Part shown: one piece after another, positions 53,654 to 61,294 of the stretch | Position numbering within the stretch: position 1 is the first letter of the stretch | Layout: each line of letters starts with the position of its first letter | Assembly (NCBI GenBank): GCA_016786865.1 | Contig: JAEUVE010000016.1 | Location: 1-64,000 of the forward strand | DNA: 64,000 nt | Reading direction: 5' to 3' | Source: Sediminibacterium sp. | GTDB taxonomy: Bacteria > Bacteroidota > Bacteroidia > Chitinophagales > Chitinophagaceae | Program-made: the position numbers and the translations under genes | The notes under the pieces: generated by a model | Told to the model about the DNA's origin: nothing | The model's input: only the letters and a program-made list of their open reading frames with translations | Databases searched by the model: none

Positions 53654-53836
53654 AATTTCAGGCATTGCCAAAAGACAGCTGGCCGGGTTTAAAAAAACGG
53701 AATCAGGAGGGAAGCCCTTTAAACGGGCAGCCACCCGATTAATTCATAAACCTGCAAAAAAAGATGCGTTTTTTTGCGGTTTTTATCCGGATTTAGATCA
53801 TTTTTTATAAAAACAAGCTTAATTTAGCCCAACAAA

Positions 53837-55747
53837 ATGAAAGTACAGATGGTTGATTCATTCGAAAAAATTGACGTTAGGATTTGTAAGAATGCCAGAG
53901 AAGGAGCTTTATGGGTCGCCGGCCAGATTGCCGACCTGATCCGCGAAAAGCAGGCTAAAGGCGAAAAATGTGTACTAGGCCTTGCAACCGGCTCCACCCC
54001 CATTGCCATGTATGCCGAACTGGTAAGAATGCACAAAGCAGGCGAACTCAGTTTTAAGAATGTAATCAGTTTTAACCTCGATGAGTATTATCCGATCGAT
54101 AAGGATGCTTACCAGAGTTACTGGAGCTTCATGCACCGCCATCTGTTCAACCATGTAGATATTGATCCTTCTAATATTCACCTGCCCAACGGCAACGCCC
54201 CCAAAGAAGAGATGCGGAAATTCTGCACGGCTTATGAGCAGGCAATTACCGACGCAGGCGGGCTGGATTTACAAATCCTCGGAATCGGCCAGAACGGCCA
54301 TATCGGATTCAATGAACCTGGTTCCAGCATCCTGTCCAAAACAAGACTGGTAAACCTCGACAACAGCACCCGTATTGCCAATTCCTATGAATTCCCAAGC
54401 ATTTCCAAAGTGCCCAGGCTGGCCGTAACCATGGGCATCAGTACCATTCTGCAATCCAAGCGAATACTGCTGATGGCCTGGGGAAACAAAGCCGGCATCG
54501 TAGCCAAATCTGTGGAAGGCAATGTAACAGAAAGCATTCCTGCCAGCATTTTACAGCAGCACGGCAACTGCACATTCGTAATTGACGAAGCAGCTTCTAC
54601 CGAACTGACCCGCATCAAATCTCCCTGGTTAACCGGAGAATGTACCTGGAACAATGCCATGGTAAAACGTGCGGTAGTGAACCTGGCGCTTAAACTGAAT
54701 AAATCTGTCCTCAGCCTTACAGAAATGGATTACACCGAAAATGGCTTATCCGATCTGTTGGTAGAAAAAGGCGATGCATACGAAATCAACCTGCAGGTAT
54801 TTTATATGCTGCGCGACAGCATTACCGGATGGCCTGCGGGCAAACCCAATGCAGTAATTCCTGCACACCCTGAGCGCAGCGCTCCTTATCCAAAAAAATG
54901 TTTGATCTTTTCTCCGCATCCGGACGACGATATCATTAGTATGGGCGGCACTTTCATGCGACTCCACGACCAGGGAAATGAAGTGCATGTAGCTTACCAG
55001 ACCAGCGGAAATATTGCCGTTTCTGATGAGTTTGTAACCCGTTTTATTGATTTTGCGGTAGGCTTCGAAGAAATGTTTGGCATAGACAACAGCAAAAGCC
55101 GCGAACAACTACAGGCTGCCCGTGCCTTTATTGCCACCAAACAGAAGGACCAGTCCGATACAAAAGAAATCCGCGCAATCAAAGGCCTGATTCGCAGAGG
55201 CGAAGCTAAAGCCACCTGCAGATATGTAGGACTCACCGAAGATCGTTGTCATTTCATGAACCTGCCTTTTTATGAAACCGGCGCAGTTGAAAAGAAACCC
55301 CTGGGTGAAGAAGACATTCAGATCACCATGGAACTGCTTCGCAAAATTCAACCCCACCAGGTATTTTGCGCTGGCGACCTGGCCGATCCGCACGGTACGC
55401 ATAAAGTATGCCTGGAAGCTGTATTCGAGGCGATGAGAAGACTCAAGGCTGCCGGAGAGCCATGGGTAAAAGACTGCTGGGTTTGGCTCTACAAAGGCGC
55501 ATGGCAGGAATGGGATATTGCGGAAATCGAAATGGCGATTCCCATGAGCCCCGATCAGGTGAAAAAGAAACGCTTTGGCATTTTCATTCACCAGTCGCAG
55601 AAAGATGCGGTTCCATTCCAGGGAGCAGACAGCCGCGAGTTCTGGCAGCGGGCTGAAGAAAGAAATGCGAATACGGCCGACCTGTACGCAGCGCTTGGCT
55701 TAACCAAATATGCAGCAATGGAAGCATTTGTGCGCTGGCATTACTAA
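53837..55747 (+). CDS. nagB: Glucosamine-6-phosphate deaminase fused to a PIG-L/LmbE-type deacetylase domain
   Basis: A 636-aa fusion. The N-terminal NagB domain (about 1-265) has LGLATGSTPIAMYAELVR, FNLDEYYPI and GIGQNGHIGFNEPGS, the phosphate loop and active-site residues. The C-terminal domain (about 350-636) starts IFSPHPDDDIISMGGTFMRL, with the zinc-binding HPDDD motif of GlcNAc-PI deacetylases, and has FCAGDLADPHGTHKVCLEAV. Long NagB proteins of this kind are the rule in Bacteroidota. The natural substrate of the deacetylase half is unknown; a GlcNAc derivative fits best. The 234 bp upstream contain the pyk terminator and AT-rich hairpins only. Confidence 0.9.
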   Translation: MKVQMVDSFEKIDVRICKNAREGALWVAGQIADLIREKQAKGEKCVLGLATGSTPIAMYAELVRMHKAGELSFKNVISFNLDEYYPIDKDAYQSYWSFMHRHLFNHVDIDPSNIHLPNGNAPKEEMRKFCTAYEQAITDAGGLDLQILGIGQNGHIGFNEPGSSILSKTRLVNLDNSTRIANSYEFPSISKVPRLAVTMGISTILQSKRILLMAWGNKAGIVAKSVEGNVTESIPASILQQHGNCTFVIDEAASTELTRIKSPWLTGECTWNNAMVKRAVVNLALKLNKSVLSLTEMDYTENGLSDLLVEKGDAYEINLQVFYMLRDSITGWPAGKPNAVIPAHPERSAPYPKKCLIFSPHPDDDIISMGGTFMRLHDQGNEVHVAYQTSGNIAVSDEFVTRFIDFAVGFEEMFGIDNSKSREQLQAARAFIATKQKDQSDTKEIRAIKGLIRRGEAKATCRYVGLTEDRCHFMNLPFYETGAVEKKPLGEEDIQITMELLRKIQPHQVFCAGDLADPHGTHKVCLEAVFEAMRRLKAAGEPWVKDCWVWLYKGAWQEWDIAEIEMAIPMSPDQVKKKRFGIFIHQSQKDAVPFQGADSREFWQRAEERNANTADLYAALGLTKYAAMEAFVRWHY

Positions 55748-55806
55748 ATTCAGCTTGTTTAAACTAAGCTAGTTTTACAGTTTCGTTGGAACAGCAATCC
55801 AGCTTC

Positions 55807-57237
55807 ATGTATATGTACCTTCAGCGCCGCTTCATCAGCAGGTTTCTGTTGCCGGTGCTTTTATCAGGCGCCTGTACTACTGTATTTTCACAATCCAGTT
55901 TCGACGGGCATTTGTTGATTGCAGACAGCATGCCGCATAAGTTTGTGCCAGGGTTGGGCCGTACCAGTCATGGAACCAAAAACTTTGCACGATCGGCACT
56001 ATATCTTGGCATAGCAGAAGCTACCCCCTTTGTGTTCGACCGGTACATCATGAACAAGGACTATGCAAAAATTTCATTTCAATCCATCGGTAATAACCTG
56101 AAATTGTCCAGCTGGGCCTGGGACGACGACGGTTTCCAAACCAACCAGTTTGGTCACCCTTATCATGGAAGCCTTTTTTTTAATGCGTTCAGGGTAAACG
56201 GCTATTCCTTCTGGCAATCTGCTGCCGCCACAGTAACAGGCAGCTATATCTGGGAAACCTTTGCGGAGAATCAGGCCCCCTCTCCAAACGACTTCATCAA
56301 TACCAGCTTTGGGGGAATCGTTCTGGGAGAAATGACCTATCGCTTAGCCAACCGGATCGTGAACAACCAACAAACGGGGTTTAAAAAACAGGCCGGAGAA
56401 GTACTTGGATTTCTGCTGAACCCCATGAATGGACTAAAGCGCATAACCACCCGTCAGTGGGGCAAAACCAACCCGGATACCTCCTACAAAGATGAATCAG
56501 AAATTGTAGCAGAGTTGGAGCTGGGCATCCGAAAATTCAGAACCATCAACGATCATATTGCTAACCGAAAAACAGGTCCTTATGGGCGGATAAAATTATT
56601 TTATGGCAACCCGCACGAGAATTATAAAACGCCATTCAGCAACATGTACATCAATGCGGAATTTGGGCAGGACGACAGCTCCAAAGTGAACATGATCAAT
56701 GTGTACGGTTCGCTTACCGGCTGGCAGTTGAAATCGACCAGACTGGTTCATCACCTGGCTATTCTTTCGGCCAATTATGATTTTATTTACAACAATGCTT
56801 TCTTTTATGGCGCACAAAGCCTGAAGCTGAACCTTTTTTCGGAGTACAGTTTACAAAAGAGAAGCAGGCTGAATACAGCGTTGGGACTGGGTCCGGTGTT
56901 ACTGGCTGCAGTACCCGACAGCTATGGTTTTAATGGAAGAAATTATAATTACACCATGGGACTGGGGTTGCAGGCAGGGGGCAGTTTGAATTTCAGAGAC
57001 CGGTTGTTCCTCGGTGCCGACTATCGGGTAAACTGGCTGAAAACCATCAATGGCAACATATCTCACTATTATCTGCATGTATTGCGCACAGAAATGAGAT
57101 ATGCCATTACTCAACAGTTTTCTATTTGTGTTGAATCTGGCTATTTCAATCTTTTCGGCAGGTATGACCAGTACAAGGATGTGGTACGGGAATATCCATT
57201 TTCCAGAATTTCAACCAGGTATTCCATCCGGCTCTGA
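55807..57237 (+). CDS. DUF3943 outer-membrane protein
   Basis: A 476-aa protein with an N-terminal signal peptide (FLLPVLLSGACTTVFSQ). The first part, FGHPYHGSLFFNAFRVNGYSFW and FINTSFGGIVLGEMTYRLAN, matches DUF3943, in which a conserved H..H and helical hairpins precede a C-terminal beta-barrel. Barrel strands include YTMGLGLQAGGSLNFRDRLF. It may be an outer-membrane protein for lipids or envelope assembly, but no function is established. It lies 59 bp downstream of the nagB fusion gene. ATG at 55807 fits the signal peptide; a TTG seven codons upstream is an alternative. Confidence 0.7.
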   Translation: MYMYLQRRFISRFLLPVLLSGACTTVFSQSSFDGHLLIADSMPHKFVPGLGRTSHGTKNFARSALYLGIAEATPFVFDRYIMNKDYAKISFQSIGNNLKLSSWAWDDDGFQTNQFGHPYHGSLFFNAFRVNGYSFWQSAAATVTGSYIWETFAENQAPSPNDFINTSFGGIVLGEMTYRLANRIVNNQQTGFKKQAGEVLGFLLNPMNGLKRITTRQWGKTNPDTSYKDESEIVAELELGIRKFRTINDHIANRKTGPYGRIKLFYGNPHENYKTPFSNMYINAEFGQDDSSKVNMINVYGSLTGWQLKSTRLVHHLAILSANYDFIYNNAFFYGAQSLKLNLFSEYSLQKRSRLNTALGLGPVLLAAVPDSYGFNGRNYNYTMGLGLQAGGSLNFRDRLFLGADYRVNWLKTINGNISHYYLHVLRTEMRYAITQQFSICVESGYFNLFGRYDQYKDVVREYPFSRISTRYSIRL

Positions 57238-57282
57238 TGATTATAATCCATAGTATAAAGTAATATTACCTACCTGCTGTGC

Positions 57283-58248
57283 TTAGGTTCCTTTAAACTC
57301 TGCCGTGCGCAATTTTTCGGAGAAGCTGAATCCAAACCGTTTATGGGAGAGCATGAAACCGTATTCGTATTGCATCACAAAACGGCTGATACTGTCTTTA
57401 CTGATCACATAGGGAGAGGAACGGTGACTGAAGAATCCCCCCTGTAGAGTGGCATCATCCATAACTGCTGTACCATTGAGTTTCATAAAGAGATAAAACT
57501 GAAATGGCTTTCTGTTTCCATTACCAGCTTTCCCGGGATGATATACAGGACGTTCGTATTGGCTGAAATAAGGATTAAATATGCCGGAACGAAACTGCAC
57601 ACCTAATCCGATATTGTTAAACAGTGTACCGGCATTGGCCGCTAAATTGCCAATCACTTCCAGATTGGGAGTAGGATTAAACAGCAGGTGCTCATACAAA
57701 ATACCATAATTGATAATGATATCTGTTTTGATCTGATTTTCCCAGCCTAATGGTTTCTGGTAATTGATGAGTCCGTGAATAATGCGCTGGGCATCCCCCG
57801 CAAATGAATACTTACCGATAATGCCCAGGCTCAGTCCGGTGGTTAGTTTCTGCTGCTTTTCCAGACTGGTAGAAACCAGGGTATGCGTTGCATAAGTGAT
57901 GCCGCAATAAGGCCGTTCCCCATATTGAATGGTGGTTTTATCAATTTCATTGGGAGTATACATACTCTGCGAAATACCCCAGCCATAGAGATTATCCGCT
58001 TTGCCGGTTACTTTCATCAACAAATTAGACGGAAAGCGGGGTGCTTTGTTTTTGGAATAATACATTTCGAATTTAAAACCACTGGTATAGGCCCGGTCAG
58101 TGCCTTCTCCCCTGAAGTTGAGGAAATCATCGTCCTCCGATAGTTTCATGTACTGCAGCACATTGTTTTTTTGTGCGTTACCGGCTGTAAAAAAAAACAG
58201 ACAACCAACCACGAACAACCTCCTGCAAGATGGTAAAAACGATTTCAT
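57283..58248 (-). CDS. LpxR-type lipid A deacylase
   Basis: A 321-aa outer-membrane protein with a signal peptide (LFVVGCLFFFTAGNAQ). It follows the LpxR/DUF2219 pattern: DDDFLNFRGEGTDRAYTSGFKFEMYY (calcium- and active-site-type D, T, G), ERPYCGITYATHTL, and GIIGKYSFAGDAQRIIHGLI, where the serine and histidine are the expected catalytic pair. LpxR removes the 3' acyloxyacyl chain of lipid A. ATG at 58248 is chosen because it starts the signal peptide. It is divergent from the PAP2-type gene at 58321. Confidence 0.8.
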   Translation of the reverse strand: MKSFLPSCRRLFVVGCLFFFTAGNAQKNNVLQYMKLSEDDDFLNFRGEGTDRAYTSGFKFEMYYSKNKAPRFPSNLLMKVTGKADNLYGWGISQSMYTPNEIDKTTIQYGERPYCGITYATHTLVSTSLEKQQKLTTGLSLGIIGKYSFAGDAQRIIHGLINYQKPLGWENQIKTDIIINYGILYEHLLFNPTPNLEVIGNLAANAGTLFNNIGLGVQFRSGIFNPYFSQYERPVYHPGKAGNGNRKPFQFYLFMKLNGTAVMDDATLQGGFFSHRSSPYVISKDSISRFVMQYEYGFMLSHKRFGFSFSEKLRTAEFKGT

Positions 58249-58320
58249 ATAATCGGATGTTAAGGGGCTTTTCCACTCTGTTCTTACGATAAATTTACAG
58301 TTTTGCTGTAACATTGCACC

Positions 58321-58953
58321 ATGGGAATGACGATCGGTGCAACCTGGAGCGGGTATTGGAGCAACAAGTCCTTCAGGGTAAAATTTATTACAGGAATGAT
58401 GCTGTTGGCGCTGCTGACTCCCTTGTTTCCGGTATTTTTTGAATACATCGAAAAAAGAGAGGGGTATCAGTTAAACGACTACCTGCTGAACCGCCTGGAA
58501 CCTGTGAACGTTTCAGTGCTTACTTTTCTGATTATCTGGGGAATGATTGCCTTTACTCTTTACCGATGTTTAAAAGACCCGGACATGTTTCTGCTACTAA
58601 TCTGGTCGTATGTATTGCTCTGTTTTGGCCGGATTCTGAGTATTTACCTGGTTCCGCTGAACCCGCCCAAAGGGCTGATTGAACTAAAAGACCCGCTCAG
58701 CGGACTTTTTTATGGGAGCCAGATGGTCACCAAAGATCTTTTCTTCTCGGGTCATACCGCTACCCTATTCACCATGTTCCTTTGCTTAAAAGATAAAACT
58801 GACAAAATCATTTTGCTGCTATCTTCTTTTGTCATAGGCATTCTGGTACTGCTTCAACATGTGCATTACACCCTAGACGTAGCAGCAGCCTTCCTGTTCT
58901 CCTATCTATTTTACCGGATGGCCAGGCGATTATTGCAATTCGATTTTAGCTAA
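58321..58953 (+). CDS. PAP2-related membrane lipid phosphatase/transferase, sphingomyelin-synthase-like
   Basis: A 210-aa integral membrane protein with about six segments. The C-terminal half has FFSGHTATLFTMFLCL (SGHT 143-146) and HVHYTLDVAAAF (H182, D186), the histidine-histidine-aspartate triad of the PAP2_C/sphingomyelin synthase class. It may transfer a head group to or from a sphingolipid or glycerolipid. TAACATTG lies four bases before the ATG as a promoter-like box. Its 3' end overlaps the convergent AUR1-like gene by 8 bp. Confidence 0.78.
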   Translation: MGMTIGATWSGYWSNKSFRVKFITGMMLLALLTPLFPVFFEYIEKREGYQLNDYLLNRLEPVNVSVLTFLIIWGMIAFTLYRCLKDPDMFLLLIWSYVLLCFGRILSIYLVPLNPPKGLIELKDPLSGLFYGSQMVTKDLFFSGHTATLFTMFLCLKDKTDKIILLLSSFVIGILVLLQHVHYTLDVAAAFLFSYLFYRMARRLLQFDFS

Positions 58954-59893
58954 CAGCGGCAACAATCCTGTCCATAAAATTCTGTAGGAAAGTGCTCTTT
59001 TTAAGCAATTGGTTAAAAAGCAGAATACCTGTGATGGCACACACAATACCTGCAATTACATCCAATACGTAATGATGACTGGTATAAACCGCAGCAAACC
59101 AGATACCGACCATAACGGCTGCAAAAAACAGGTTCAGCCAGCCAGCCCTGCTTTTGATGCCATAATACAATACGATCAGTGGATAGGATGAATGCAACGA
59201 TGGCATGGCCGCAAATACATTGGAGCTTTTTTCGTACAACCCGCGGAAAATGCTTACATCAAAAAATGCATCAAATCTTACCAGGCCGGCGGTATTGCCT
59301 TTGGTACCCGGTATAAAATCAAATCCATATTGCTGTATGTACCAGGGTGGTGCAGCCGGATAAATATAATATAGGCAGAAACCAAGGAGGTTGACCAACA
59401 GGAACGTAAGTGAGAAACGAAAAAACAATCTTCGGTCTTTAAAAAACAGGAAAGCGCCAAAAATCAGTGGAACAGGAATCCAACTCAGGTAAAAGAAACC
59501 GCTAAGTACATCCAGGAACGTATTGTGGTGCTGCAGCCAGTATTCATTGGGCGTAATCAGTACCCCATTTTCGGTGAGTCCGAAAAAAGCTTTCTCCTTT
59601 AGGTAAAGACTGCGAATATGCACTTCATTATACAGGTAGTTGGGAAATGCTTTCATGTAATCGAAAATGATCCAGAATACAATGAAAACAGAAAAACCAA
59701 GAATAAACTTTCGGGTAACTGCCGAGAGAAAGTAACAACCCGAAAACAAAGCCACCAGCAACACTTGTTCCTGCTTGTAGCCAATCAGAAAATAAGACAA
59801 CACCAGGTAAGCAATACTGAGCAGGGCCACGAGTACCACATCTTTCCGGCTCAGGGTTTCATTTTGGTTGAACGAATCAGGCAGCATATGCAT
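58946..59893 (-). CDS. PAP2-superfamily protein, AUR1-like (inositol-phosphoceramide synthase type)
   Basis: A 315-aa membrane protein with six or more segments. It contains IYPAAPPWYIQQYG (177-190), as in fungal inositol phosphorylceramide synthase AUR1, then AMPSLHSSYPLI (PSLH 231-234) and YTSHHYVLDVIAG (H273, H274, D278), the C2 and C3 motifs of the superfamily. It could move an inositol-phosphate head group to ceramide or dephosphorylate a lipid phosphate. It is the last gene of a minus-strand group with DUF4833 and a CDP-alcohol transferase. MHMLPD start; Met3 is an alternative. Confidence 0.75.
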   Translation of the reverse strand: MHMLPDSFNQNETLSRKDVVLVALLSIAYLVLSYFLIGYKQEQVLLVALFSGCYFLSAVTRKFILGFSVFIVFWIIFDYMKAFPNYLYNEVHIRSLYLKEKAFFGLTENGVLITPNEYWLQHHNTFLDVLSGFFYLSWIPVPLIFGAFLFFKDRRLFFRFSLTFLLVNLLGFCLYYIYPAAPPWYIQQYGFDFIPGTKGNTAGLVRFDAFFDVSIFRGLYEKSSNVFAAMPSLHSSYPLIVLYYGIKSRAGWLNLFFAAVMVGIWFAAVYTSHHYVLDVIAGIVCAITGILLFNQLLKKSTFLQNFMDRIVAAVS

Positions 59894-59907
59894 CTGTGAT
59901 TTTCTGG

Positions 59908-60552
59908 TCAGGGCTTGAATCTTTCAATAATGGTTTTACCGCTTGTTATATCCGTACCGCGCAATTCAATGTAATCTACATTGGGTTTAAACAGGGTTCC
60001 TCCCGGATCAATCTTGATGAATACCCTGTTCAACGCAGCATTCCGGCGATTGATCAGCGTATACATCCGATAGCTGTTATCGGTGGGTGATTTACGCAGG
60101 TAAAGGTCTTTTTTCTTGTAGGCTACCAGATGAATGGTATAACTGCCGTCCTTATTTTTTTCGGACATGGTTCCATAGGCAAACGCTTTTTGGATAAAGT
60201 TCAGTTCTTTGTGCATGCCTCCTTCCGGATAGCGAATCCAGAATACTTTTACCGGGGTAGACTCATCCAGCTTTCCCGCAGCATTTACATTCAGTGCATA
60301 GATCACCGTATTGGTATTGGTGGTTCGCTGCAAATAGAATAACTGGTTCTTGATATTTGCAGGAACAGGGAATGTATCCTGCGGTTCCAATATCTCTTTA
60401 TCCGTTGAAAGCCGGGAGGATATTCCCCGGTTTGCATAGGTCATCGGATTCATCAAAAAAACTACTGCAACAACGGTTGCTACGATACACACAAAACGGG
60501 CACCCTTACCCGCTCTCCGCTCAAATAATTGATTCATTGTAAATAAAAACAT
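59908..60552 (-). CDS. DUF4833 protein
   Basis: A 214-aa protein with an N-terminal membrane segment or signal anchor (GARFVCIVATVVAVVFLMNP, about 17-36) and a periplasmic part with ENKDGSYTIHLVAYKKKDLYL, TKVFWIRYPEGGMHKELN-like strands, and VFIKIDPGGTLFKPNVDYIEL at the end, matching DUF4833. Its start overlaps the stop of the CDP-alcohol transferase gene by one base (TAATG), and it is 14 bp upstream of the AUR1-like gene. A role with these two in lipid head-group synthesis or transport is likely, but the exact function is unknown. Confidence 0.8.
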   Translation of the reverse strand: MFLFTMNQLFERRAGKGARFVCIVATVVAVVFLMNPMTYANRGISSRLSTDKEILEPQDTFPVPANIKNQLFYLQRTTNTNTVIYALNVNAAGKLDESTPVKVFWIRYPEGGMHKELNFIQKAFAYGTMSEKNKDGSYTIHLVAYKKKDLYLRKSPTDNSYRMYTLINRRNAALNRVFIKIDPGGTLFKPNVDYIELRGTDITSGKTIIERFKP

Positions 60553-61283
60553 TAATGGCTTTTCTGCCGGTCCTTCAAATCCAGTGCCGATTTGGCATCC
60601 AGTAATCTTCTGAATGCCGTATAATTGGTCAGTAAAGCAAGTAGCATAATCGGAATCGTGAATACGGAAATGGTTTCAAAAACCTGTATTCCGGTTCCGG
60701 GCAAAAATACTTTATAATCTCCTCCAATAAAATAAGCGGTAACACCACAAGCAATGGCCGAAAGGCCAATCGTGATCACTCGCTCCGGTCTTTGCATCAG
60801 CCCCTCTTTACATTCCACGCCCAGACCCTCTGCCCTGGCCCTGGTATAACTCACCATCATGGAGCCAATCAGGGCAATGAAAGCAAACAAGGAGCTATAG
60901 AAATAATGATGGGCAATCAGGTAATAGCAAATTCCCAAAAACAGGATCAGTTCACTGTAGCGATCCAGAACGGAATCGAACAATGCCCCAAAGGAAGAAC
61001 TCATTTTTCCCAACCGTGCCACTTGTCCATCCAGCATATCAAAAATGCCGGCAAATAAAACCATGGCACCGGCCCATCCAATGTAACTGAGTTCTCCCCT
61101 GTGTCCTTTTTCTGCACCTTCAATAAAAATGGCCGTAACAGCAATATTGAGCAACAGCCCAATCACGGTTACTGCATTGGGTGTTAACCCTATCTTAATC
61201 AGAAATTTCACGAAAGGATTGATCACAGCGTAAATTACCTGCTGTGCCCTGTCTCTGAATTTCATTTTCCGCTGCTCTGTCAT
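60552..61283 (-). CDS. CDP-alcohol phosphatidyltransferase
   Basis: A 243-aa membrane enzyme with six segments. The family signature D-x2-DG-x2-AR-x8-G-x3-D-x3-D is complete: D82, D85-G86, A89-R90, G99, D103 and D107. It exchanges CMP of a CDP-activated lipid (or CDP-alcohol) for a phosphorylated alcohol. Candidates are phosphatidylinositol-phosphate synthase or phosphatidylglycerophosphate synthase. Its neighbours, DUF4833 and an AUR1-like protein, point to inositol. It is 11 bp downstream of the DUF5686 gene. Confidence 0.82.
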   Translation of the reverse strand: MTEQRKMKFRDRAQQVIYAVINPFVKFLIKIGLTPNAVTVIGLLLNIAVTAIFIEGAEKGHRGELSYIGWAGAMVLFAGIFDMLDGQVARLGKMSSSFGALFDSVLDRYSELILFLGICYYLIAHHYFYSSLFAFIALIGSMMVSYTRARAEGLGVECKEGLMQRPERVITIGLSAIACGVTAYFIGGDYKVFLPGTGIQVFETISVFTIPIMLLALLTNYTAFRRLLDAKSALDLKDRQKSH

Positions 61284-61294
61284 ATATTCCTTCG

